A stretch of DNA of 64,000 bases from Alloalcanivorax xenomutans (GCF_900217905.1 NZ_OBMO01000002.1:124922-188921); one strand, 5' to 3'. Positions 17,427 to 26,505 are shown, numbered from the stretch's first letter. Notes: generated from the sequence alone by a model not told the origin. Numbers and translations are program-made.

Positions 17427-19493
17427 TCATTGAGAACCGCCATCGGTGCCGGGTTCCGGCAACGTATTGGCGCCCATTTCACGACTGAGGTGCAGAAATT
17501 GCAGATGGCTTTCGAAATGATCGACAATGTCCTCGATCAGTTGCTCACGGGTATACCCCATGACGTCGTACCCAACGCCGCCTTCACGCAAATGGACTTC
17601 CAACCGGTAGTAAACCGATCGGGATGGCTGCGCGCGAATAGTGAATGACGGCATGGCGCAACGTCGCGGCCACAACTGATAGGTGAAGTTCTGTTCGCCA
17701 CCCAGATCCACGTTGAGCTCCATATGACGAGGCGCCTCGTCGCTGGTCACCACGGCCACCGGATAGCCCTTTTCGGCCAATTCGCTTTCCACTGCCTCGA
17801 ACGCTGGGCGCACGGTGCGTTCCAGGAACTGGTCCACCTGTTTTTGACTGGGGAAACTGATGGCCCGGGCCAGTCGGTGGCTCCAGGTGCTGTGCCCGGT
17901 GCGTGAACCGATCCGCGCGGAAAGATGACCGGCCAGGGCGTCGCGCATACTGGCGGATTTCACGCTTTCCAGTTTCAGTGCTTTATACAGACCGATCATC
18001 ATCAGAAACAGTACGAAAGCGAACGGCAGTCCCATTACCACCACCGCGCTTTGCAGCGCACCCAGGCCACCGGTCACCAGCAGGGCCAAGGTAATCACTC
18101 CAATCACCGCCGCCCAGACGATACGCATCCAGGCCGGCGCATCATCGTTGGGGTCACGGATGTAACAGGTCAGATTGGAAAGCACCAGAGAGCCGGAGTC
18201 GCCGGAGGTGATGAAAAAGACGATGGCCAGCATTGTCATCACCACCGTGGTGATCTGCTGCCAGGGCAGGTTCTGCAGGAACAAATAAATTGCGGAACCC
18301 GGGTTGCTTACCGCGGATTGCGCGAAGTCATTGGCGCCGTTCATGACCATATCTATGGCACTGTTCCCCATGATCGACATCCACGCCATCATGAACGTCA
18401 ACGGCAGGATCAGAGTGCCCGCGACAAAGGTCCGGATGGTGCGGCCACGGGAAATGCGCGCCAGGAACAACCCCACGAACGGTCCCCAGGCGATCCACCA
18501 GGCCCAGAAGAACAGGGTCCAGGTGTTGAGCCAGTCCACCGGCTGATCGAAGGCGTAGGTATCGAAAGACATGGCGACGAAATTGGCGAAGTAATCACCG
18601 ACATTGGTTACCATGGCGTTCAGCAAAAACATGGTCTTGCCGGTGACCAGCACAAAGATCATCAGCAATACCGCCAGCAACATGTTGAACTCGGACAAAC
18701 GGCGAATGCCTTTTTCCACCCCCGAGGCCGCGGAAATGGCGGCGAACAAGACAATCACCACCGCCAGCGCCGCCTGAGTGGCGACCCCTTCCGGTATACC
18801 GAACATGTGATTCAGCCCGTAGTTAAGCTGAATGATGCCGATCCCCAGACTGGTGGCCACGCCGAACACCGTCCCCAGTACCGCCGCGATGTCCACCGCA
18901 TGTCCCAGCGAGCCATAAATACGCTTGCCAAAGATGGGATACAAAGCGGAGCGAACGGTCAGCGGCAGCCCGTGGCGATAGCTGAAAAACGCCAGGGCCA
19001 TACCCACCAGCGTGTAAATGCCCCATCCCGACAGCCCCCAATGCAGATACGTAATCTGCATCGCCTGGCGAGCCGCTTCGATGCTGCCGCCCTCACCCAC
19101 CGGCGGCTGGGTGAATTGCGTCAACGGCTCGACGATACAGTAAAAAATCAGGTCAATGCCGATACCGGCGGAGAACAGCATGGCGGCCCAGGTCACCACG
19201 TTGAATTCCGGTTCCGCGTGATCCGGCCCGAGTTTGATGTCACCGAAGCGGGACAGGGCGACGACAATGACGAAAACCAGATAAGCCACGACGGCGACGA
19301 AGTAAAACCAGCCGAAAGAACCGGAAATCCAGCCCAGGGCGCCATTTATGACGCGCCCGGCGGAAGCGGTGAAGAACATCGCCCAGAGGGCGAAGAGCAC
19401 GATGCCGATAACGGATCCGTAGAATACCACCGGATTGATGCGGTCCCGGGGCAGATCCGTCTGAGCATCATCGGGCGGGCTAAGGTCAGCCAT
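17427..19493 (-). CDS. betT: BCCT-family choline/betaine transporter
   Basis: This 688-residue inner-membrane protein probably imports choline by a proton- or sodium-coupled mechanism. About twelve hydrophobic segments fill residues 25-515. The BCCT substrate box includes FFWAWWIAWGPFVGLFLARIS near 340. A long cytosolic C-terminal domain of ~170 residues (from LAGHLSARIG) is typical of osmosensing BetT. I choose ATG 19493 (MADLSPP) because AGGAGGA sits 7 bp upstream; a TTG at 19514 is less likely. It is the first gene of betT-betA, so choline uptake and oxidation are coupled. Confidence 0.92.
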   Translation of the reverse strand: MADLSPPDDAQTDLPRDRINPVVFYGSVIGIVLFALWAMFFTASAGRVINGALGWISGSFGWFYFVAVVAYLVFVIVVALSRFGDIKLGPDHAEPEFNVVTWAAMLFSAGIGIDLIFYCIVEPLTQFTQPPVGEGGSIEAARQAMQITYLHWGLSGWGIYTLVGMALAFFSYRHGLPLTVRSALYPIFGKRIYGSLGHAVDIAAVLGTVFGVATSLGIGIIQLNYGLNHMFGIPEGVATQAALAVVIVLFAAISAASGVEKGIRRLSEFNMLLAVLLMIFVLVTGKTMFLLNAMVTNVGDYFANFVAMSFDTYAFDQPVDWLNTWTLFFWAWWIAWGPFVGLFLARISRGRTIRTFVAGTLILPLTFMMAWMSIMGNSAIDMVMNGANDFAQSAVSNPGSAIYLFLQNLPWQQITTVVMTMLAIVFFITSGDSGSLVLSNLTCYIRDPNDDAPAWMRIVWAAVIGVITLALLVTGGLGALQSAVVVMGLPFAFVLFLMMIGLYKALKLESVKSASMRDALAGHLSARIGSRTGHSTWSHRLARAISFPSQKQVDQFLERTVRPAFEAVESELAEKGYPVAVVTSDEAPRHMELNVDLGGEQNFTYQLWPRRCAMPSFTIRAQPSRSVYYRLEVHLREGGVGYDVMGYTREQLIEDIVDHFESHLQFLHLSREMGANTLPEPGTDGGSQ

Positions 19494-19604
19494 CTGACAG
19501 TCCTCCTCTGGCAAGCCAAAAAAAGTCCTTGATGCCTTACTTAACCTACTACATCCAAACCCCTATGCCGGTGTGAAAGATGTAAAAACCACGTCACCGT
19601 CCCT

Positions 19605-20057
19605 TTACCAAATCCACATCACCACAGCGGTGATTACCGCGAACAACACGCACAGCCCAAGGAAAGGCCACCACGGAAACCGTTGCTTCGGTTCTTCTTC
19701 CAACTGCTCATAAAGGTACTCACGCAGCAATCGGGTATTGCGCGTATTCGCTTTGAACACCGCGTCGAAGGCATCACCGACCACTGGCAGCAGGCCGCCG
19801 AGAAAGTCCACCAGGATGTTGCGCACCATGCGCCGTTTGACCTTGCCGCTGGCGCCCACTTTCTGTGCTTGCAGCAGCACATAGCCGGACAACAGCAAGC
19901 CCACCACATCGCCGATACCGGGAATCAGGCCGACAATGGCTTCCAGGCCGATACGAAAACGGGTGAAAGGAATACCGATACTGGAATCGGTCCAGGTGCT
20001 GAACCGGTCAAGCCGCTCCAGCACCGCCTGATAACGCTGACGTTCCTGTTCATCCAT
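19605..20057 (-). CDS. DUF4112 family membrane protein
   Basis: A 150-residue protein with the DUF4112 pattern FTRFRIGLEAIVGLIPGIGD (from about residue 27) followed by a hydrophobic stretch (VVGLLLSGYVLLQA), a second conserved LVDFLGGLLPVVGDAFDAVF segment and a C-terminal transmembrane helix (FLGLCVLFAVITAVVMWIW). Function is unknown. The start at 20057 follows AAGGAGAT; the longer upstream frame lies antisense to nothing conserved and is rejected. It lies 32 bp downstream of speA on the same strand and may be co-transcribed with it. Confidence 0.8.
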   Translation of the reverse strand: MDEQERQRYQAVLERLDRFSTWTDSSIGIPFTRFRIGLEAIVGLIPGIGDVVGLLLSGYVLLQAQKVGASGKVKRRMVRNILVDFLGGLLPVVGDAFDAVFKANTRNTRLLREYLYEQLEEEPKQRFPWWPFLGLCVLFAVITAVVMWIW

Positions 20058-20089
20058 GCACTGATCTCCTTTCCAATCTATGGAGGCGA

Positions 20090-21970
20090 TTATTCCAGAT
20101 AAGTGTAGCCAGCCAGACCATCGCGAATATCGTTCAGAAAGACCTGCCGGCGTGATTCGTCCAGATGGGCGTCCCGGCACCGGTTCTCCAGGGTTTCCAA
20201 TAACCGTTGCGGATCGAAATTGACGTAACGCAACACGGTGCTGACGGTATCCCCCTGAATCGCGTGGGCCAGTTCAATGTCGCCATTCTCCGTGACAGTG
20301 ACATCCACCGAGTCGGTATCACCGAACAGGTTATGCATGTCACCAAGAATCTCCTGGTAAGCGCCAACCATGAAGATGCCAAGATGGCCATTCAGGGTCT
20401 CCGGCAGCGGCAGGCTGCTCTCCACGCCCTCGCCGTCCACGTACTGATCAATACGGCCATCCGAGTCACAGGTGATGTCCTGCAAGACCCCCCGGCGGGT
20501 GGCCGGCTGATCGAGCCCGGACAAAGGCAGCACCGGAAATACCTGATCGATACCCCAAACGTCCGGTACCGACTGGAACACGGAGAAGTTCACGAACAAC
20601 TTATCCGCCAGACGCTCATTGAGCTGATCCAGCAACTCCCGCTGCTGCCGGCGGCGCGGATCCAGGCGCTGGCGCAAGCGCAGCAGCGCATTCACGTACA
20701 GCTGCTCGGCGCGGGCACGCTCAATGATGCCGAGGTCGCCATTGAGGTAACGCAGCTGCAGATCCTGCCAGGCACCCATCAGCTCAGGATACAGCTCCAG
20801 CAGGTTGCCTTCCCCACGTTCCAACTGGCCGTTCAGCCGCCACAGTTCATGCAGTTCCACACTGTCGTCGTCACCGGGCAGCTGCACCTCCGCCACGGTC
20901 TGGCGCTCTTCGTCCGTGATATTGAGCAGCAGCACCGCATGATGGGCGGTGAGCGCGCGGCCGGACTCGGAAATCACGTCGGGGTGAGGCAAGTCATGGG
21001 CGGCGCACTGTTCGGCCAGGGTATGGACAATGTGCCAGGCGTAATCGGCCACGCCATAGTTCATCGAGCAGTAGGAGCGCGAGTGCGTGCCTTCGTAGTC
21101 CACGCCAAGGCCGCCGCCCACGTCCACGGTATCCACCGGCGCGCCCAGGCCACGCAGTTCCACGTAGTAGCGGGCCGCCTCGCGCATGCCGGCCTTGATG
21201 TCCTGGATGTTGGCCACCTGTGAACCCAGGTGAAAATGGAGCATGCGCACACAGGACAGCTTGCCGGCGTCCCGGCAGTGCGCCACCGCCTCGATCAGTT
21301 GCGGCGCGCTCAGACCGAATTTGGATTTCTCACCCCCGGTGTTCTGCCAGTTGCCCTTGCCGATGTTCATCAGGCGCACGCGCAGGCCAATGATCGGCTC
21401 CACCCCGATCCGGTCCGCCTCTTCCAGCAACAGCGGCAGCTCCGAGAGCTTTTCCACCACGATATGCACTTTGAATCCCAGGGTCTGACCCATCAGCGCC
21501 AGGCGCAGATATTCACGGTCCTTGTAGCCGTTGCAGACCACCGTGTCACCGGGATTGGACAGCGCCAGCACCGCCAGCAGCTCGGGCTTGGAGCCGGCTT
21601 CCAGACCGACCCGGTCGCCGTCTTCACGGGCGCGGATGATCTCATGCACCACCCGGCGCTGCTGGTTCACCTTGATTGGATATACCGGCGTGTACTCCCC
21701 CCGGTATTGCAGATCCTCGATGGCGGCCGCGAAGGCGCCGGACAAACGCCGCACCCGGTCCTTGAGAATGCCGGAAAACCGGGCCAGCACCGGAGGCCGC
21801 AACCCGGCCTGCCGGCAGGCCTCCAGCACCGTTTCCAACGGCGCTTCCGCGCCTTCATCGCCCTGCGGCCGCACGCACAGGCGCCCCCGGTCATCGATGC
21901 GGAAATAGCCATCCCCCCAGCGATCCACATTGTAGATGGCGTCAAAGGGGCGTTCCGGGGTGGTGCTCAT
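20090..21970 (-). CDS. speA: Biosynthetic arginine decarboxylase
   Basis: This 626-residue PLP enzyme converts arginine to agmatine, the first step of the agmatine route to putrescine. PLP-binding Lys is in YPIKVNQQ near residue 97. The glycine loop DVGGGLGVDYEG is near 282, and ESGRALTAHHAV near 335 contributes to the fold-III site. The N-terminus (IYNVDRWGDGYFRID) and length are typical of SpeA. It is divergent from speE across 236 bp, so both polyamine genes may share a control region. The start at 21970 follows AAGGATCACC. Confidence 0.95.
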   Translation of the reverse strand: MSTTPERPFDAIYNVDRWGDGYFRIDDRGRLCVRPQGDEGAEAPLETVLEACRQAGLRPPVLARFSGILKDRVRRLSGAFAAAIEDLQYRGEYTPVYPIKVNQQRRVVHEIIRAREDGDRVGLEAGSKPELLAVLALSNPGDTVVCNGYKDREYLRLALMGQTLGFKVHIVVEKLSELPLLLEEADRIGVEPIIGLRVRLMNIGKGNWQNTGGEKSKFGLSAPQLIEAVAHCRDAGKLSCVRMLHFHLGSQVANIQDIKAGMREAARYYVELRGLGAPVDTVDVGGGLGVDYEGTHSRSYCSMNYGVADYAWHIVHTLAEQCAAHDLPHPDVISESGRALTAHHAVLLLNITDEERQTVAEVQLPGDDDSVELHELWRLNGQLERGEGNLLELYPELMGAWQDLQLRYLNGDLGIIERARAEQLYVNALLRLRQRLDPRRRQQRELLDQLNERLADKLFVNFSVFQSVPDVWGIDQVFPVLPLSGLDQPATRRGVLQDITCDSDGRIDQYVDGEGVESSLPLPETLNGHLGIFMVGAYQEILGDMHNLFGDTDSVDVTVTENGDIELAHAIQGDTVSTVLRYVNFDPQRLLETLENRCRDAHLDESRRQVFLNDIRDGLAGYTYLE

Positions 21971-22206
21971 AGGCTGGTGATCCTTGGTGTAGAGGATGAG
22001 GGCAGCCCCAATTATGGGCCATCATGGAGGGGTGGCAAATCCTTGCTTGGGTGTGATTTGGCGGGCAGCGGCTTCGCGCCCCCCGCGGGAAGCCGCCCTG
22101 GCAGCGATTGAATGATTTCCCGTAGGCGCGAGGGCCGAGGGCCAGTACAATCGGCGCCGTTCCCATTTACTGTTTTTCTCCACCATCCATCAGCGGGAAG
22201 AGTCCT

Positions 22207-23067
22207 ATGAGTGCCCAAGACGGCAATTGGTTCATCGAGCATTTCGACTCCGCCGGCGTGGCCTTCGGCCTGCGGCTCAAACAAAAGCTGGAAGCGGTGC
22301 AAACCCCCTACCAGCACATCGAAATGTGGGAAACCGACACCTTCGGCTATCTGATGACCATCGACGGCGCCACCATGCTGAGCAGCCGCGACAACTTCCT
22401 CTACCACGAAATGATGGCGCACCCGGCCCTGTTCGCGCACGCGGCACCGCGCCGGGTCTTGATCATCGGCGGCGGCGATTGCGGCACCTTGCGCGAGGTA
22501 CTGCGCCATGGCGGTGTGGAAAAAGCGGTGCAGATCGACATCGACGAACAGGTCACCCGCTTCTCCGAGAAGTACTTCCCGGAATTGTGCGGGTCCAACG
22601 ACGACCCTCGCGCCGAGTTGCGCTTTGAGGACGGTGTCAAATTCATGCAGGACTGCGAGCCCGGCCAGTTCGATGTCATCATCGTCGATTCCACCGATCC
22701 GGTGGGCCCCGCGGAAGGGCTGTTCAAGGCGGAATTCTTCCGTCACTGCCACCGCGTGCTCGCCGATGGCGGGGTATTGGTACAGCAGTCGGAATCACCG
22801 CTGCTGCACAGCGACACCATCATTCGCGACCTGCACGTGAACATGCGCGAGGCTGGCTTTGATCACACCCAGACCCTGCCGTTCCCTCAGCCGGTCTATC
22901 CCAGCGGCTGGTGGAGCTGCACTCTGGCCGGCAAGGGCTGTGACGTAGGCGCCTTCCGCGAGGCGGACGCCGCCGGCAAGGACTTCGACACCCGCTATTA
23001 CAGCGACGCCATCCATCGTGGTGCCCTGACCCTGCCGCCATTCATGAGCGCCGCCATCGGCGCCTGA
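22207..23067 (+). CDS. speE: Spermidine synthase
   Basis: This 286-residue aminopropyltransferase makes spermidine from putrescine and decarboxylated S-adenosylmethionine. The nucleotide-binding motif IIGGGDCGTLREVLRH is near residues 83-98, DIDEQVTRFSEKYFPE near 114, and the catalytic Asp lies in VDSTDPVGPAEGLF near 160. Start ATG 22207 follows GGGAAGAG. It is the plus-strand partner of speA, placing arginine-to-spermidine enzymes side by side. No speD or agmatinase gene is visible in the window. Confidence 0.95.
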   Translation: MSAQDGNWFIEHFDSAGVAFGLRLKQKLEAVQTPYQHIEMWETDTFGYLMTIDGATMLSSRDNFLYHEMMAHPALFAHAAPRRVLIIGGGDCGTLREVLRHGGVEKAVQIDIDEQVTRFSEKYFPELCGSNDDPRAELRFEDGVKFMQDCEPGQFDVIIVDSTDPVGPAEGLFKAEFFRHCHRVLADGGVLVQQSESPLLHSDTIIRDLHVNMREAGFDHTQTLPFPQPVYPSGWWSCTLAGKGCDVGAFREADAAGKDFDTRYYSDAIHRGALTLPPFMSAAIGA

Positions 23068-23136
23068 TCCCGCCACGGCTCAACCACGGCGCCCCCGGGA
23101 AGAAGGCTTCTCCAGGGGCGTCGAATCACGGAAGCA

Positions 23137-24327
23137 ATGACCGATTCCCGCCCGACACCGGGCGCCAGCGCCCCGCTCTGGGGGCTGGCGCTACTGACCT
23201 TCAGCGGCACCCTGGCGATGCACATCTTCGTGCCGGCCCTGGCTTTGGCTGGCGACGACCTCAATGCCTCCGCCAGCGCCATGCAGATGACCGTCAGCCT
23301 TTATATTCTCGGCCTCGCCGTGGGGCAGCTGGTCTATGGGCCGCTGTCCGACCACTTCGGCCGCCGGCCGGTGCTGATGGTGGGCCTGGGCCTGTACACC
23401 CTGGCCGGACTGGCCGCGGCCCTGGCCCCGGAAGCCAAGGCGCTGATCGCCGCGCGTCTGTTTCAGGCCCTGGGCGGTTGCGCCGGCCTGACGCTGGCGC
23501 GGGCCATCGTCCGCGACACCACCGCCCCCCGGGAGGCGGCGCAACGGCTGGCGATGATGAATCTGATGGTAACCCTGGGCCCGGGCATCGCCCCGATTCT
23601 CGGCGGGCTGCTGGCCAACGAATTGGGCTGGCGCTGGATTTTCTATCTGCTGGTGGGACTGGGCGTGGCCAACGTGCTGTTCACCTGGCGGCTGCTGCCG
23701 GAGACCCGACCGCGCGACAGTGGCGGCGGCAACGTCAAAACCCTGGTCCGGGATTATCAAGCGCTGCTGCGCTCACCGGCGTTCCTGGGCTTCGCCCTCG
23801 GCGGCGGCTGCGCCACCACGTCAGTCTACGCGTTTATCAGCGCGGCGCCGTTTGTGTTCGTGGACCAGTTGCAGGTGCCGGCGGAACACGTGGGGCTATA
23901 TCTGGCCCTGTTGGTGTCCGGCATGTCCATGGGCAATGTGTTCGCCAGCCGTCTGCTGGCGCGGTTCCCCATGCGCACGGTGCTGATGCGCGCCAATCAG
24001 GTCAGTGTGCTGGCGGCGTTCGTGTTTCTCGGTGCCGTGCTCAGCGAGCATCTGTCACTGACCGTCTTGTTGCTGTCCCTGTTCGTGTTCGCCACCGGCC
24101 TCGGTATCGCCGCGCCGGCCACGCTCACCGAAGCGATCAGCGTGATGCCCAGCGTCACCGGTTCCGCCTCCGGCCTGTACGGCTTTACCCAAATGGCCAT
24201 CGGCGCACTCTGCTCGGCACTGGCGGTGCTCGGCGACGACCCGGCCCTGGCCGCCGCGGTGGTCCTCGCCAGTGCCGGCGTCATCGGCCAGATCGCGTTT
24301 CATGTCGCGCTGAGAAGCAGTGAATAG
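23137..24327 (+). CDS. Bcr/CflA-type MFS drug exporter
   Basis: A 396-residue inner-membrane protein with twelve predicted hydrophobic segments. The MFS motif between helices 2 and 3 reads YGPLSDHFGRRPVLMVG (from about residue 67), and RALVR-like ARAIVRDTTAPREAA matches the Bcr/CflA group. Such proteins export drugs such as bicyclomycin or sulfonamides, or small peptides, by proton antiport; the substrate here is unknown. The stop codon is embedded in the seven-copy AGTGAAT repeat, so the repeat overlaps the last codons. It lies 70 bp after speE, but a functional link is not evident. Confidence 0.87.
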   Translation: MTDSRPTPGASAPLWGLALLTFSGTLAMHIFVPALALAGDDLNASASAMQMTVSLYILGLAVGQLVYGPLSDHFGRRPVLMVGLGLYTLAGLAAALAPEAKALIAARLFQALGGCAGLTLARAIVRDTTAPREAAQRLAMMNLMVTLGPGIAPILGGLLANELGWRWIFYLLVGLGVANVLFTWRLLPETRPRDSGGGNVKTLVRDYQALLRSPAFLGFALGGGCATTSVYAFISAAPFVFVDQLQVPAEHVGLYLALLVSGMSMGNVFASRLLARFPMRTVLMRANQVSVLAAFVFLGAVLSEHLSLTVLLLSLFVFATGLGIAAPATLTEAISVMPSVTGSASGLYGFTQMAIGALCSALAVLGDDPALAAAVVLASAGVIGQIAFHVALRSSE

Positions 24328-24367
24328 TGAATAGTGAATAGTGAATAGTGAATAGTGAATAGTGAAT
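24319..24367. repeat. Seven tandem copies of AGTGAAT
   Basis: The heptamer AGTGAAT is repeated seven times without interruption. It starts within the last codons of the MFS gene and includes its TAG stop. A complementary TATTCACT segment occurs at about 24440. Slippage could change copy number without affecting more than the extreme C-terminus. Confidence 0.95.
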
Positions 24368-24386
24368 AGCATCAAAATCGGACAAA

Positions 24387-24431
24387 CTGCTTATCCGCAA
24401 GCTGTATTTGCGAATAAGCAGGCTCTGTTTT
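24387..24431. terminator. Terminator hairpin between convergent MFS and isomerase genes
   Basis: Arms CTGCTTATCCGCAAG and TTTGCGAATAAGCAG pair with two mismatches around a 5-base loop. GCTCTGTTTTT follows on the plus strand. It is well placed to end the speE/MFS transcript. Confidence 0.65.
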
Positions 24432-24456
24432 TCTGTTAACTATTCACTGTTAACTG

Positions 24457-25047
24457 TTAATTTTTACTTAGCTCTTCTTCCACCCAATCCAGACGGTCCT
24501 GGCCGAAGAACATTTCATCGCCGACAAACATGGTCGGGGCGCCGAAGATGCCGCGGGACACGGCTTCTTCCGTGGTCTTTTTCAGCGCGTCCTTAACTTC
24601 CGGCTGCTGGGCCCGGGCCGCCCACTCCTCTGGATCAAGACCGGCTTCCCGGAGGGTCGCGCCGAGCACGTCCAGCTCATCCAGTTTGCGTTCCCGCAGC
24701 CACATCCCTTCGAACAGTGCGCGCAGCATGGTGTCCCATTGCGGCGTGTTCAAGGCGGCGGTGAGCAGGCGCATGCAATTCAGCGTATTCACCGGGAAAT
24801 GCGGGTTCTGCTTGAGGGGCACACCATAACGCCGGGCATAGCGCTGCATATCCTTTCGGGTGTACAGGCCCTTGAGCGGAACCGCCGCCGGGGAGACGTT
24901 ACCGGTGGCCTTGAATACCCCGCCAAGCAACATCGGGCGGTACACCAGTTCGGCGCCATGACGTTCGGCGATTCCGGGTAATTGGGTCCAGGCCAGATAG
25001 GTGGTGGGGCTGCCCACGTCGAAGAAGAATTCCACGGTTTTGCTCAT
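24457..25047 (-). CDS. 2-hydroxychromene-2-carboxylate isomerase-like DsbA-fold protein
   Basis: A 196-residue thioredoxin-fold protein related to HCCA isomerase and kappa-class glutathione transferase. The opening VEFFFDVGSPTTYLAW (residues 4-19) holds the conserved Ser that replaces the redox cysteine. The C-terminal GIFGAPTMFVGDEMFFGQDRL carries the cis-Pro motif and the glutathione-contacting region. Characterised relatives isomerise a naphthalene catabolite with glutathione, but many homologues act elsewhere and the substrate is unknown. It directly follows the SDR gene (1 bp gap), implying a shared pathway. Confidence 0.87.
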   Translation of the reverse strand: MSKTVEFFFDVGSPTTYLAWTQLPGIAERHGAELVYRPMLLGGVFKATGNVSPAAVPLKGLYTRKDMQRYARRYGVPLKQNPHFPVNTLNCMRLLTAALNTPQWDTMLRALFEGMWLRERKLDELDVLGATLREAGLDPEEWAARAQQPEVKDALKKTTEEAVSRGIFGAPTMFVGDEMFFGQDRLDWVEEELSKN

Positions 25048-25048
25048 C

Positions 25049-25774
25049 TCAAAAGGTCTCCATCCAGGGTCTCAGATCCAGCTCATGGGTCCAGGTATCA
25101 CGGGGCTGTTGATGCAGCGTCCAGTAGGCGTCGGCGATGTGCTCGGGGTTGAGGATACCGTCCTGCTCCTTGAGCGCGTAACGCTGGGGAAAGTTGTCAC
25201 GGATAAAGGCGGTATCGATGGCGCCATCGATGATGCTGTGCGCCACATGGATGCCCTCCGGTCCCAGCTCCCGCGCCATGCTTTGGGCCAGTGCGCGCAG
25301 CGCGAACTTGGCGCCGGCAAAAGCGGAGAAGCCTCGACCACCGCGCAGCGACGCGGTGGCACCGGTAAAGATGATGGTCCCGCGCCCTCGGGGCACCATC
25401 ACCCGCGCCGCCTCACGCCCGGCCAGGAAACCGGCGAACGCCGCCATCTCCCAGACCTTGCGGTAGACCCGGGCGGTGGTGTCACGGATCGGGAAGTTGA
25501 CGTTGGCGCCAATGTTGAACACCAATACCTCCAGAGGTCCCACCTCCTGTTCGATGGTATCCACCAGGGCCACCGCCTGCTCTTCATCACGGGCGTCGGA
25601 GCCAAAGGCGCGGGCCTCTCCGCCCTCCGCTTCGATCCGTGCCACCAGATCCGCCAGGGATTCCTTCTTGCGGCGGCTGACACAGGCCACATAACCCTCG
25701 CGGGCGAAGCGCCGGGCGATGGCACCGCCGGTAGCATCACCGGCCCCCACCACCAGCATCGCGGGTTTACTCAT
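25049..25774 (-). CDS. Short-chain dehydrogenase/reductase
   Basis: A 241-residue SDR with a variant cofactor loop VVGAGDATGGAIARR (residues 8-22), where the usual TGxxxGxG is VGAGDATG. The typical Tyr-x3-Lys is also absent: the expected place reads FSAFAGAKFALRAL, with Phe in the Tyr position. Ser is in FTGATASLRG. This suggests an altered or non-classical SDR mechanism. The ATG at 25774 follows GGGAGAGAG. It is paired with the isomerase and divergent from an HxlR regulator that probably controls both. Confidence 0.8.
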   Translation of the reverse strand: MSKPAMLVVGAGDATGGAIARRFAREGYVACVSRRKKESLADLVARIEAEGGEARAFGSDARDEEQAVALVDTIEQEVGPLEVLVFNIGANVNFPIRDTTARVYRKVWEMAAFAGFLAGREAARVMVPRGRGTIIFTGATASLRGGRGFSAFAGAKFALRALAQSMARELGPEGIHVAHSIIDGAIDTAFIRDNFPQRYALKEQDGILNPEHIADAYWTLHQQPRDTWTHELDLRPWMETF

Positions 25775-25808
25775 TACTCTCTCCCAATTGCGCCACGGCC
25801 GGCCCATC

Positions 25809-25860
25809 GCACCGCGATCAACGCATGCACCGCGATCAACGCATGCACCACGATCAACAT
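25809..25860. repeat. 18-bp tandem repeat upstream of the SDR gene
   Basis: Two exact copies of GCACCGCGATCAACGCAT (25809-25826, 25827-25844) and a degenerate 16-base third copy lie in the divergent region between the SDR and HxlR genes. Multiplied regulator-binding sites or simple replication slippage are both possible. Confidence 0.85.
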
Positions 25861-25967
25861 AACGGCACCGACCATCGACATTGAAGGTTCCAAAAAGGAA
25901 CTCAATAGTCCATTCTTTTTCAGAACCTGTCAAACCCCTATACTGCGGCGTCATTAGGGAGAAACTT

Positions 25968-26480
25968 ATGCGCTGGCAAGATCTGGATCAGGAGCCCTGC
26001 TCCATGGCCCGCACCCTGGCGGTGATCGGCGACCGCTGGACGCTGTTGATATTGCGGGATTGTTTTCTCGGTGTGCGCCGGTTCGAGCGCTTCCAGGAAC
26101 GGCTGGGCGTCACCCGGCATGTGCTCAGCGACCGGCTGCGCAAGCTGGTGGCAGCCGGTGTACTGGAGAAGCGGGCTTACCAGGAACGGCCCCCGCGGGA
26201 AGAGTATCGCCTCACTGCCATGGGGCTGGAACTGCACCCGGCGATCATTCACCTGGTGCAATGGGGCGACCGCTGGCTGTCCGATGACCATGGCGCCCCG
26301 CTGCAGCATATTCACCGCGGCCGCGGACACCGTTTCCAGGCTCAGCTCACCTGCGCCGATTGCGGCGAAGTGGTGGGACCGCGGGATGTCACCGTGGCGG
26401 CCAACCCGGCCCTGGCGCAACGGCTGGAACTGCCCGACGAAGGCCGGTCACCGGACACCGCCTGGCAGCAGGGTGGATGA
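25968..26480 (+). CDS. HxlR-family transcriptional regulator
   Basis: A 170-residue winged-helix regulator of the HxlR/DUF24 family. The N-terminal CSMARTLAVIGDRWTLLILR (residues 11-30), with conserved Cys11, and RFERFQERLGVTRHVLSDRL are diagnostic. The ~60-residue C-terminal extension contains LTCADCGEV, two cysteines in a C-x2-C that may bind metal or sense redox state. Start ATG 25968 follows TTAGGGAGAA. It is divergent from the SDR/isomerase operon, the likely target, and is followed by a strong hairpin terminator. Confidence 0.88.
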   Translation: MRWQDLDQEPCSMARTLAVIGDRWTLLILRDCFLGVRRFERFQERLGVTRHVLSDRLRKLVAAGVLEKRAYQERPPREEYRLTAMGLELHPAIIHLVQWGDRWLSDDHGAPLQHIHRGRGHRFQAQLTCADCGEVVGPRDVTVAANPALAQRLELPDEGRSPDTAWQQGG

Positions 26481-26505
26481 CCGGGGGACCGGGCGGAGGT
26501 CATAA

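Noticed and set aside
17925-19532. A 535-codon plus-strand open frame antisense to betT
   Set aside because: It mirrors the transporter gene, is full of His, Gln and Arg without any motif, and arises from high-GC codon bias.
24319-24367. Heptamer array considered as a CRISPR
   Set aside because: Direct 7-bp units with no spacers and no cas genes in the window.
25809-25860. 18-bp repeats considered as a CRISPR or iteron origin
   Set aside because: Only two and a part copies, contiguous, with no replication gene nearby.
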